From assembly GCA_027923505.1 (NCBI GenBank), contig BROI01000038.1:62001-126000 (forward strand): DNA of 64,000 nt, written 5' to 3'. A program made the translations under genes and the position numbers. The stretch comes from Mayamaea pseudoterrestris (Eukaryota; Bacillariophyta; Bacillariophyceae; Sellaphorales; Sellaphoraceae). Below, one piece after another: positions 29,907-39,544 of the stretch (the stretch's first letter is position 1; each line of letters opens with the position of its first letter). A model generated the notes under the pieces. The model made no database searches. It had not been told where the DNA came from and worked only from the letters and a program-made list of their open reading frames with translations.

Positions 29907-30836
29907 ATGGAGCGATCATTGCTGTATTGCACGATTGTTTCTGCAGGTTTCGTCGGATCGTTATATGCTTTGGTGCCTCGTCGGATTCAGTCGTTAAACC
30001 GTGATGATGAGCAGCAGATAAAATGGAGAGCATTTGCTACATGCATGGCGAGTCTTGGATCATTGGCATTATATCCAGTCATGATTGCTTCTGACAAACA
30101 TCAAGTTGTAGCAGCAGCATCATCCATCGACTTGACGGCATGGATGCAATCTACAATGACAGCTTGCACTCAAGTCTTGGCGCATCTCACCCTTTTATAT
30201 ATTGGGCCATTAATCAAGAGTGTTTTGGACGTGCATGCTTCTGTACAGAATCGAGATGGTACTGAAAATATAAGTCATCGTCATCGACCCTATTCGTTTT
30301 GGAAAGTCTACTACCAATCATACATTCAACCAACCATTGATTCGTTAACTCGACCATTTACTGCCTCGGAGCGATGGATGACATTGCGGTGGCTAGTGAT
30401 AGCTCCGATGTGCGAGGAGCTCGTCTTTCGAAGGTGCATTGTATCGGCCTTGGTTGCCGCGAATCTACCAGCCGGCAAAGTCATTTTCGCGTCGCCACTT
30501 TTCTTTGGGACGGCGCATGTTCACCGCGCAACAACCAAAGTAAACCAAGGCGAGCCAATTAACAGAGTAATTATGCAAACGGCGGCTCAAATTGCATATA
30601 CCTCGCTTTTCGGCATGTACGCTTCCTACGCATACTTGCAAACCAACAGTGTACTTGCCGTCACACTTGGACATTCGTTTTGCAACGCCATGGGATTGCC
30701 CAGCGTTGTCAGCTTTTGTGAACAAGGCTCGTTGCTATATAAACGGCGGTACGAACTGGGGGGAGCTCATGCTGTCGGGCTAGCCGGGTTCTTGGTCGGA
30801 ATGAAGATATTCCTGCCGGGTCAACGACAATCATGA
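29907..30836 (+). CDS. RCE1: CAAX prenyl protease 2 (RCE1), ABI/CPBP family
   Basis: Integral ER-membrane protease that removes the last three residues of prenylated CAAX proteins such as Ras and Rho. Start chosen at MERSLLYC (309 aa), since FVGSLYALVPRRI follows the first membrane helix as in animal RCE1. The three catalytic ABI motifs are present: APMCEELVFRR (EExxxR), FFGTAHVHR (FxxxH) and LGHSFCNAMG (HxxxN/B). Several membrane spans are visible (residues about 1-20, 35-60, 85-115, 235-255). An ATG 60 bp upstream is open. Single exon. Confidence 0.93.
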   Translation: MERSLLYCTIVSAGFVGSLYALVPRRIQSLNRDDEQQIKWRAFATCMASLGSLALYPVMIASDKHQVVAAASSIDLTAWMQSTMTACTQVLAHLTLLYIGPLIKSVLDVHASVQNRDGTENISHRHRPYSFWKVYYQSYIQPTIDSLTRPFTASERWMTLRWLVIAPMCEELVFRRCIVSALVAANLPAGKVIFASPLFFGTAHVHRATTKVNQGEPINRVIMQTAAQIAYTSLFGMYASYAYLQTNSVLAVTLGHSFCNAMGLPSVVSFCEQGSLLYKRRYELGGAHAVGLAGFLVGMKIFLPGQRQS

Positions 30837-30923
30837 CGATAGTGTTTGACTTTTATTTACAACTGAGCTAGCTAAACAAAATAGTATACAGGCAACACTG
30901 ATTTATTTAATTTGCATGAGTAA

Positions 30924-32499
30924 CTATATGCAAAAGGAGAAGATGGTAACGAAGCTTGATAAAACTGCGGCCACCAACGCCCCGTCTCTCCGTCGCGATG
31001 CCACTCCCGATGTTTGCGACGATTCATCACTAGGCGCACGCGTCGGAGACGATACATCATTTGGTGCTGGGGTCGCTACTGGCTGTGGGGTTGGCACCGG
31101 ATCGGGTATCAGGTCGGCATCAATATCGGCCAAACACGTATCGGCATCGTAATCGGTGCATGTTACTTGCGACGCATCCTCGGGCTGCGTCCTCGAATAG
31201 GCCAAAAAGGTGCACTGCAGCTCATCGTCCGCGTCGCCGTAAACACCATCGACATTGAAGATACCCTTGTCCCATATATGGACTGGTCCAAATCCAATAA
31301 AGTTGTTTTGGATGAAGCATGTATTCCGAATGGCAACCTCTGATCCCCACGATTCAATGGCGTACCCTTGTTGCTATTTCGATGAAGAAAAGGTAGCACG
31401 TTAGATGGTATATTGTTGAATTCGCGGGTCAAAATTTTGCGAATCGATATCATCTAATCATCGTATCGACTTACAAAGGTCTCTCGATTTCCAAATTGGT
31501 TTTCCGCAAAAAGACAATTGTCAAAGGAAAGAAAGTTGCCACTTGCTCGCGCCGTAACGACTCCATATGTCGTGGCACCTTGCGTTGCTCCCTGTGTGTT
31601 GTTGCGAAAGACTGTTCCATTGAAATACACTTGACACACGTCCTGCTGCAAGTTTCGATGCCGCATATTGACGTCATGGCTGGCAGAAATCTTTGATCGA
31701 GCATTATACTTTCGTTCCTCCATTGCATCCGCCATGGCATCCTCCAAAAATGCTTCACTCACAGCATAACCAAGTCGGCGCTCGATGGATTCAAGTTCAA
31801 GACTTTGTGTGGCTTTCGTCAGTCGACGACGACGCCTGCTCGGCTGATACAAGGCAATGATGGTTCCAGAGTTTTGACTATCCTGTGAGTTAATGAGAAT
31901 TGCAAGAATGGCGTAAGCAAATGCAATCAGCAATTCCCAAAGCAATCATTCGTTTCACAAAAAGGTAAACTGCCAGCATAAGCAGCGTTTATTTTTGTCT
32001 ACCGTACCTCAAAGATGCAATCGAGAAATGTAACGTCGCCAGGGAGCGCGGGCGCCGACGCTAGCAGACCCGCCCTCGTAAAGGTCAAGCCTTGAACAAT
32101 AAAGTTGCTGACTTCAGATTCGGAAAAGGACAGTGCAGTGATGAGCAATTGCAGGCTTCCTCCAAAAATGACGCAGTTATTGGCACTCGATCCGTCTTCT
32201 CCGCACTGATACTTGGTGTTGGTTCTTGCGGCTAGCGGTAACTCTCCATCCTCGCAGCAGTCGCCATTACTATCCGTATATCCAATGTCGAAGACTGTAT
32301 TTGGACAAAAGATGTAAGTGTTGGAGGAAAAGGGCGGTGCGTCGGTGAGATGGTTGAATATTTCCGTCGTATTATCCCAGCATGAAGCGCCATTGGGCGG
32401 CGTTGCAATGGAAGTGTCGTTGGTACTTTGCGATGCAACTTGCTGCGCTAAATATCCTATACCAAGCAGTATGTTACAAAAGGAAGGATGTTTCATCAT
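30924..32499 (-). CDS. Secreted beta-helix-type surface protein, possibly GPI-anchored
   Basis: Three exons on the minus strand, 32008-32499, 31475-31882 and 30924-31373 (introns 125 and 101 bp, phase 0), give 449 aa. The start MMKHPSFCNILLGIGYLAQQ is a signal peptide. Repeating short strands such as FIVQGLTFTRAGLLASA, GDVTFLDCIFE, FLSFDNCLFAENQ and VAIRNTCFIQNNFIGFGPV have the spacing of a right-handed parallel beta-helix. The C-terminus is Pro/Thr-rich (PVPTPQPVATPAP) and ends in a basic patch plus a hydrophobic tail (ALVAAVLSSFVTIFSFCI), as in GPI-anchor signals. Diatom genomes contain families of such extracellular proteins; the function is unknown. The ACAG and ATAG acceptors were read by eye. 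Confidence 0.75.
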
Positions 32500-32912
32500 T
32501 CGCTGGTGCTGTCTTGCCTCGTCGAATGATGCCTTGCGGAAGAGCGATTGTATTCTTGCCAAATGTGTGAGAGGCGCCTTCGCAGGTTCATCCGATGATG
32601 CGACCACCCTTCGCACAGCCATCTGGGCTTAATGACCCACGCCTTAAGTAACCGAAGGTCACGATTGTAAGGCAATAGTATTTTGTTGCTTGTGTTTTTG
32701 GGGGCTATACAACAGAATGACCATGACGCATCAAAGACATCACGACTCAGGGTCACGGTACGACAGGTTTAAGCGCGCCACCATGGAGGCGTTCCGTTTC
32801 CACGGTTTCACCATGCGAAGGTTCTTCCATCGACAACCACGATCTTTCTCGCCCAGCTTACACGGACGGACAGTAGTCTTTTGCTACTAGAAACAATGAA
32901 TGTTCATACCTG
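32500..32912. promoter_or_regulatory. Divergent upstream region of the beta-helix and MFS genes
   Basis: 413 bp between two divergent starts. The open frame upstream of the beta-helix start looks like leader. No specific motif was recognised. Confidence 0.4.
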
Positions 32913-34853
32913 ATGAATAATTCGCAGCATCAATACAGTCACCTTCCGCAGCCTCTTTCAAATGATGACGAGGAAATATCTGCACCGAGAAGATCCATTC
33001 ATGAGAATGAGGTCGACAACGATGAACCTCTTCCTTCCGACGCTAGTATATCTTCTTCATCTGTCAATTCATCCAGTATTCGATACATTCCAACGCAAAT
33101 ACAAAAGACAAGAGCCGTCGGTCTCTTCGCATTGACGGTGATTCTGCTCTTTGCCGACCAAAATCTAATGGCTCCCAACTTGACTGCCATGGCGCGTGAC
33201 TTTGGATTCACAGACACTCAGCGAGACGTGAAACTCGGAGGAGACATTGCTCTTGCATTCTTTGTTCTTGGAGCGCCAGCATCCTACGTGGTGGGCATTT
33301 TGGCGGATTCCAATCGCGTCAAGCGCGTTCGATTGTTTGCACTGGTGGTTGGTTTGGGAGAAGGTGCCTGCGGCATGACTTTTGCAACAACAAAGTACTG
33401 GCAACTTTATGTTTGTCGTGCCATAACTGGCTTTAGCTTGGGAGGAGCACTGCCGCTCATTTATTCCATTCTGGGCGACCTGTATCCAGCCGATCAGCGA
33501 CATTTGGTGAGCTCGCTCGTTGGAATTGGCGCCGGCATTGGAATTGCAGTAGGACAAGGCATTGCGGGCTATCTTGGACCAACGTGGGGATGGAGATTGC
33601 CGTTCCTGCTGGTAAGTATCCCAGCCATGCTTTGCGCTTTACTCGTCTTGCTCACAGTGGACGAGCCGGAGCGAGGAGGCATGGAGCAAGTTGTCAGGCA
33701 AGCGCAACATCAACATCATCATGACCCATGTCGGCAGGAAGAATTAGATGAACAAGAGTCGACTCTGTTTCGCAGTGACTACGACCAAGAACAAGACGAC
33801 AAAGAGGATGCATCGAGCGTAGCGAGTGACTTGAGGTCAACGGTGGAACTGCCGCCGATGGAACGCGAGGAAGAACCAGTGCATATTCCTCGTCCGATTA
33901 AGAGCGCATGGCCGAAAAGTGCCGACAATGAACCTGCTATATCGGCCTGCTCTATTGCGCATCGCATCGAGCACGATATTCTTCTCGTGAATGAATCGCC
34001 CGAGTTTGATCTGCGAAGAATTGAAAACGACGACCACTGTAACGCTCTGCGAACGCTTTTGCAGACGCCAACTGTCATATTATCTCTCATGCAGGGAGGT
34101 CCGGGATGTATTCCATGGGGTATAGTCAATACGTATCTGAATGACTACCTGGCGGAGGATCGTGGCATGTCCGTCGAGGTGAGTCAGATGCAATTTGTGG
34201 TTTGAGTGAGTGCGTTTGCGTAGCTCTCTAGCTCTCGCAAACAACAGTTCACACTCTTTCTTGCCGCGCTCCAGTTTGCAACAACGACTCTACTCTTGTT
34301 TGGTTTCGGCAACTTTCTTGGCATGCTGATCGGTGGAGCAGGTGGCGGTTATTTGTACAGAATGGATCGTCGGTATCCTTCGCTTCTCGCTGGAGGCATG
34401 GCATTTTTATCTTGCCTTTGCTTGTGGGTTTTGCTGAATGGCATCGATAATACCAGCTCATTCGGATGGATTGTCATTGTCGCTGTTGCGACTGGTATAA
34501 CTAGTGGAACGACTGGTCCAATAGTCAAGGCAACTCTGCAGAATGTAACACATCCGCAAGCCCGCGGCCAAGCGTTTGCGCTATTGAATACGTTTGACGA
34601 CTTTGGCCGTGGCTTGGGACCAGTCTTTGTTGCTGCCTTGATTACGTCCCTGAGTGGTAATCGCCGACGCGCCTTCACCATGGGAGCTGCTGGCTGGATG
34701 ATATGCGGCTTTTTAAACACCGGCATGTTTTGGACAGTGGAGCATGATCAAGATGTCGTACAGCAACGGCTTTTACTGGAGAGTCAGGTTAATCGCAGTC
34801 GAATCAGTAGTCGTTGCTTGGACGATGAACATGCAGAAGAAAGAATAGTATAA
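32913..34853 (+). CDS. Major facilitator superfamily transporter, spinster-like
   Basis: Exons 32913-34178 and 34275-34853; the 96-bp intron (GTGAGT ... CCAG, contains an in-frame stop) gives 614 aa. The N-half shows LFADQNLMAPNLTAMARDFGF with the DxxxR loop, GILADSNRVKRVRL after helix 2 (MFS motif A position) and RAITGFSLGGALPLIYSILGDLYP, all typical of the spinster/SPNS group, whose animal members move lysophospholipids or sphingosine-1-phosphate. A long acidic cytosolic loop (about 255-375) separates the two six-helix halves. The C-half includes GGGYLYRMDRR and HPQARGQAFALLNTFDDFGRG. Substrate unknown. The N-terminal 65 residues are cytosolic and acidic. Confidence 0.87.
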
Positions 34854-35024
34854 TGCAGCGACGATGACAGCTGGAGTGACAGTATCACTGCTTTCACAAA
34901 TGCTTTGCAAGCTTGTAAAAGATAGTGCTATTTAGAATCATTGGCGCTTAATAGTCATGGGTTTACTCTACTCATTTGCTGTTTGCTGTTAGCTCAGCAA
35001 ATTGCTAATTCGTCCCTGCGTGTT

Positions 35025-35456
35025 CTAGTCACAAAACCTTCCAACTCTCGCGGCAATCTCCAAGTAGTTGCTTTCCTCATAGATTCTCGTCACCGGACTT
35101 CCATCCTTGAAAAGAATCATGGAGGGACTCTTTTGGTCCGCGTCCCATAACTTGGCCAGTTCAGGGTAATCTTGTTGTTTTATGCTGACCAAAACGCATC
35201 TATCGGAAAGCAAATTCTTGGCCCGGACAATGTCCTCCTTGATGGTAGACTCTGTCTTGCTATCGTAAAAGTTGATTAGAATAGGCTTGTCATCTGGGAA
35301 CTTGGCTAGAATCTCATCCATGGTTTTGTACTTTGCGTAGAGGGACGTCGACGACGATAGAAATGCGGGTGTTGGAGAAGGGACAAAGGCGTCTGTCCTA
35401 GATAACGAGGCGACGAGCGCCATGCAAATGGAGACGATTGTTGAAGAAACTCTCAT
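35025..35456 (-). CDS. Plastid-targeted thioredoxin-fold protein lacking the CxxC site
   Basis: 143 aa. An N-terminal signal (SSTIVSICMALVASLSRTDA) followed by FVPSP gives the diatom bipartite plastid signal with Phe at the cleavage site. The remainder has thioredoxin-like strands and helices: KPILINFYDSKTEST at the first beta strand, VLVSIKQQDYPELAKLW, and SPSMILFKDG ahead of the terminal strand and helix (the cis-Pro position is SPSM). Where thioredoxins have WCGPC, this protein has YDSKTE, so it cannot do dithiol exchange. A binding or scaffold role in the plastid is likely. Head-to-head with CIAO1 (225 bp). Confidence 0.8.
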   Translation of the reverse strand: MRVSSTIVSICMALVASLSRTDAFVPSPTPAFLSSSTSLYAKYKTMDEILAKFPDDKPILINFYDSKTESTIKEDIVRAKNLLSDRCVLVSIKQQDYPELAKLWDADQKSPSMILFKDGSPVTRIYEESNYLEIAARVGRFCD

Positions 35457-35681
35457 GATTACTTGCTTTTGTATAGAGGTGCAGTAGTTTGACGCAAGCG
35501 ATTATGATGTGATGGCTGTGCGTCTGCGCGATCTTCGAAGGAACACGTGGAAGCGTTCAATGAGAACCGCTGCGATGCCATCTACATCGTACCGGTTATG
35601 ACGACCGCGACGGCGCGGCCATGAAAAAGAACCGAGCGACAGATCATCTTCTCTTCTACCACTTACTGTTAGACTTGCACC

Positions 35682-37103
35682 ATGCCAGGCGCTTCTCCTT
35701 CCATGCAATCTGGAGCTGGCGCAGAAGCTGTTACGGAAAATGAGCGCTTATCATCCTCGTCATTAACTTGTTGCACGACAATCTTGCCTCCATTGCTCAC
35801 AGTTGGTGGTGGCCATGACGAACAATCAGCAAAGAATCCACTATCACTCGGACCATCCGCAACGACATTATCCTATTTAGACTCGTCCCCAGCATGGCAA
35901 GTTAGCTTCTCCTTGGATGGCGCGTGGCTGGTCGTTGCTATTGGATCGCCAAGCGCCTGCGTTCGCGTTTACCATAATGCAAAGTTTGCAAATGGTCGAA
36001 AGAATCTTGTCAATGACTCCATCAAAGATGAATGGATTCTACAAGCAACGCTACGCAGCAATGAAGCAACAAGCGCTAGGACCATTCGATCTGTTGCTGT
36101 TGCGCCGTTGCGATCGCTGCGTAACGAACTCACGACAGTGATTTTGGCGAGTGCGTCGTTCGACGGAAGCATTTCAATATGGGAGTATAACAGCAAAAAT
36201 GGCAATCAACACACACAAAAGGATTGCAGCAGTCATCGCCATGATCATGATCATCACGATTGTAATCATGATCACTCTTCCAATAATGGCTGGCAATGCT
36301 TGGCGCAACTCGAGGGACACGAATCGGAAGTCAAGTGCGTTTGCTGGAATGCTACTGCTTCGTTACTGGCGAGCTGCGGGCGAGACAAAACTGTTTGGAT
36401 CTGGGAGGCTTTTCTAAATGCAGCGCATGGCAATAACAGCAGCAGCGACTGGGAGTGTTTGGCAGTGCTCCCTGGTCATGATGCCGATGTCAAGTGCGTG
36501 CAGTTTGCTTCCTCGCATGATCTGTGGGGTGATGGCGACGAGATTTTGCTTTCTGGATCATATGACGACACGGTCAAGGTATGGGCCGAGGATGCCGGAG
36601 AATGGTATTGCGTCGCCTCTTTGGCGAATGTACACTCGTCGACGATTTGGAGTCTGGCTGTGGCACCCAGCAGCACGCGCTTCATATCCGGATCGGCGGA
36701 TGGGAGCCTCGCAATTTACAAGGCTTATACTAGCGCCGAATACCGTAACAGATTTCCCGAGGAAGCAGCTAATGTCATGGATGTTTCGTCGCATCGGGAC
36801 GGCGTCTGGAAATGCGTTGGCAAGTTGCCCGACGCTCACTCCGAACCAGTGTATTCCGTCTCTTACGCACCTGCCAGGTGCGGGCATGGACGAATTGCAT
36901 CCGGCGGAGGTGATGGGCAAATCAATGTCTACCGCGAGACTTTGCAGAGCATGCCTGACGAGCCAAAGTTTGTAATGGACGTGTCAGTAGCGACAGGTCA
37001 TGGCGATGTAAATCATGTCTGCTGGCATCCATGGGACGGCTCCTTGTTAACGTCGGTTGGAGACGATGGAGCCGTAAGGTTGTGGAAATATACAAGTTCA
37101 TAG
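35682..37103 (+). CDS. CIAO1: Cytosolic Fe-S assembly WD40 protein CIAO1/Cia1
   Basis: Seven-bladed WD40 propeller of the CIA targeting complex, which hands Fe-S clusters to nuclear and cytosolic apo-proteins with CIAO2 and MMS19. Recognised from the blade series WQVSFSLDGAWLVVAIG, LEGHESEVKCVCWNATASLLASCGRDKTVWIWE, VLPGHDADVKCVQF and ATGHGDVNHVCWHP ending DDGAVRLWKY. 473 aa, longer than the usual 330-350 because of a 65-residue N-terminal extension and an insert after blade 2 (residues about 170-202). That insert has seven His in 14 residues (185-198), which might bind metal. Single exon. Confidence 0.9.
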   Translation: MPGASPSMQSGAGAEAVTENERLSSSSLTCCTTILPPLLTVGGGHDEQSAKNPLSLGPSATTLSYLDSSPAWQVSFSLDGAWLVVAIGSPSACVRVYHNAKFANGRKNLVNDSIKDEWILQATLRSNEATSARTIRSVAVAPLRSLRNELTTVILASASFDGSISIWEYNSKNGNQHTQKDCSSHRHDHDHHDCNHDHSSNNGWQCLAQLEGHESEVKCVCWNATASLLASCGRDKTVWIWEAFLNAAHGNNSSSDWECLAVLPGHDADVKCVQFASSHDLWGDGDEILLSGSYDDTVKVWAEDAGEWYCVASLANVHSSTIWSLAVAPSSTRFISGSADGSLAIYKAYTSAEYRNRFPEEAANVMDVSSHRDGVWKCVGKLPDAHSEPVYSVSYAPARCGHGRIASGGGDGQINVYRETLQSMPDEPKFVMDVSVATGHGDVNHVCWHPWDGSLLTSVGDDGAVRLWKYTSS

Positions 37104-38569
37104 TAGATCTTTTGTATTAACGTTACAAAGAAACTGAATAACTACATTAAATTCTATGGCAGGTGTTAAATAAATTCGAGGCACCGGCCGATCTGCTCGC
37201 ATCCTGCTTGGCGGCAAAACGTTACCCATTGCCATATCAGAAGCGCAGCACATCACAACAATGGTATACCTTACCACGCAGGAAAGCTACCCTGCACTCG
37301 CGTTACGCAAATCCAAGCCTTTTACTAGCGCAATGTGTTGCATGATAGCAGCCTTTTCTGTGCTGGAAGCAATTCAAAGAAACACCCCAACGTCGTCTAT
37401 TGCACTGCGAGATGGATCGGACATGGTAAAGGAGCGTCAACGCCCACTTATCATCAATATCGCTGTCTTTGCTCGGATCCTCGACTAGTTAACGTCCAGT
37501 GTCTCAAGCGTACTAATCGGACCAAAAGGAAATTGTTGCCAAGCTTAAACGCCGTTGCAATCAAAGCGAGCCGATCCAGTTATGCTAAGCCGCGTGGAAA
37601 AGCTGCAAATCATCACCATTAATGCTATAATGTAGCCTTCCCCATTTGGCATGTATTTTTTAATTTGACGACTGAGTGCTGCAATGGAGGGCCGCCGAGA
37701 AAAAAGACGACATGATGAAAGATGAAAGGCAAATGGAAAGTCTCAACCATTGGTAATAGTCATCGACGTCCTTACTTTCAATTCCATTGGGAAGCTTTAT
37801 TAGCTGCTCATATCGTTGCGTCTGCATCTAGGCTCTTCCAAACGAAGTAAATTCTTCGTCAGCTTACGTCTCGATGCTCGCCTCTGCCGACGGCATAAAT
37901 ACATTGTGTATAGAACGTTGAATCAGGGCCAGCAATTTCCGACAATATCGCCGTCAATGCTTTTGTCGTCCATATTGTTGGTTAGTACTATCGTCTGCTG
38001 GATTGTTTATTGTCGATATTGATCTCCTTGCAACAACAGTTGTTGTTTGTTGTGCGACTTGACGATCGTGTCGTGCGTGTGCTTCTCAAAAGGCTTATTT
38101 AAATATGACGCACTTTTCACTGGCACTCGTTTCGTATTATTGCCTTGTGACGCACTTTTCACTGGCACTCGTTTCATATTATAGCCTTATGACGTAGTTT
38201 TCACTGGCACTCGTTTCGTATTATTGCCTTGTGACGTGGTTTTCACTGGCACTCGTTTTATTCTTATGCCTTCACCGTGAAGGTTCAACGGCGCTGGACT
38301 ACTGTGCAATCAAATGTACAGAGATCCTCAATTGGCTGCGTTGCCGCCAGCGCGCCTCTCTACATTACAAGTACCTTTAAGACCATCAGCGCTTGGATCA
38401 CTTTTGGTTCATGGTGGACCTGTTCATTTAGGTGAAGGCGGGACCTGCAAGTGGCTTGCCGTCAAGCAGTGTCGTGAAGCGGAAAGTGTCAGTCCCGGTT
38501 GAAGTAAATCCGCGAACGATTCGTTGTTCCATGCGCTCATCCAACACCGCATTGCATTCACCGTCGATC
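37104..38569. other. Long intergenic stretch holding the second family A array
   Basis: About 1.47 kb between CIAO1 and the fibrillin gene. Short frames (37261-37488, 37816-38022 and others) show no domain. The only clear structure is the 42-bp minisatellite at 38106-38273, about 300 bp before the fibrillin start. Confidence 0.5.
38106..38273 (+). repeat. Four-unit 42 bp minisatellite (family A, second array)
   Basis: Units start at 38106, 38148, 38190 and 38232, each 42 bp, with consensus TGACG(C/T)A(C/G)TT, TTCACTGGCACTCGTTTC, (G/A)TATTATTGCCTTG. It matches the array at 25964 closely in sequence and unit length, including the GGCTTATT-type sequence just before the first unit. It lies upstream of the plastid fibrillin gene. 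Confidence 0.95.
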
Positions 38570-39472
38570 ATGAACTCGACTGGTAAACAGATTATGTTGA
38601 TAGTCCTGTTCTGCTTGCTATTAGACTCATCACATGCATGGGTTGGCGGCGTAAGGGTCTCTGCGGCAGCAACAACGCAAGCGCACCGACATGATCATTC
38701 CACCACTTTCTTGTCGGCATTCTCTGAAGGAACACCGTCCGATACGGCCGATTACAATACTCTCCCAATCAAGCAAGCTGTCGTTGATTTGAACGAGCAG
38801 GATGCTTACGTCAGAGACGCTCTCAAACGCGAGCTATTGATCCTAGCAAGTGTGACAGACAGGGGAGAATACTCAACCAAGGATGAGCAAAATATTCTTG
38901 TTGATTTGATATCGCAGCTAGAAGCTTTGAATCCAACGGCCAATCCAGCATCTAACTGTCAAGGAGAATGGGACTTGTGCCTTTCATCCACGCAGTTCTT
39001 TCGATCGAGTCCATTCTTTCAGTCCATGCGTGTGGCGGCTGGTGACGAAAACAAGGCTGTGGCAATCAATTTTTTCGATTTGCACGACAAGGCCACGTCG
39101 GCTTCGCGGTATGGACGTGTACGCCAGCGCATTTCGCGCGACAAACTGATAAGTGAAGTGGATCTAGTGGTTGGACTGCTTCCAGGAATTCCAATGCGAA
39201 TTCAAGGAACGGTTGTGACGGAATCCAATCTGAAAGTTGTTTCGGCTGAGACCATGGAGGTGTCTGTGGTGTCGACGCAAGTGAACGGATCCAACGTCCC
39301 TTTACTGAATCAATTCTTGGATGATTTGAAGTTTGAGCTACCCGTTGGTGATGTTTATAGAACAATACAGGGTAACGTGCCGGTGGTGCCACTGCGAACC
39401 TTTTACGTAGATGAAGCCATTCGGATCATGCGAGACATCGACGACAACTTTTTCGTCTTTACAAGGGCATGA
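38570..39472 (+). CDS. Plastid fibrillin / plastid-lipid-associated protein (PAP)
   Basis: Lipocalin-like lipid-binding protein of plastoglobules or thylakoids, important in photoprotection. 300 aa from ATG 38570. Residues 1-23 are a signal peptide (IMLIVLFCLLLDSSHA) cut before WVGG, an aromatic residue at the cleavage site as in complex-plastid signals. The mature part shows PAP motifs: LLILASVTDRG, LEALNPTANPASNCQGEWDLCLSS and the terminal VPVVPLRTFYVDEAIRIMRD, which resemble the usual NP...L..GxWxLxYT and DExxRI...G pattern. Codons upstream to 38432 are open but unlikely to be used. The upstream region contains family A repeats. Confidence 0.88.
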   Translation: MNSTGKQIMLIVLFCLLLDSSHAWVGGVRVSAAATTQAHRHDHSTTFLSAFSEGTPSDTADYNTLPIKQAVVDLNEQDAYVRDALKRELLILASVTDRGEYSTKDEQNILVDLISQLEALNPTANPASNCQGEWDLCLSSTQFFRSSPFFQSMRVAAGDENKAVAINFFDLHDKATSASRYGRVRQRISRDKLISEVDLVVGLLPGIPMRIQGTVVTESNLKVVSAETMEVSVVSTQVNGSNVPLLNQFLDDLKFELPVGDVYRTIQGNVPVVPLRTFYVDEAIRIMRDIDDNFFVFTRA

Positions 39473-39544
39473 CGTACATATAAAGCAAAACCATATACTA
39501 ACTTTTATAGATATGCGCCGTATACATACACCTCGGCAGATCTG

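Noticed and set aside
37163-38022. Several short frames in the CIAO1-fibrillin gap
   Set aside because: All are under 100 codons with no domain, signal or partner exon.
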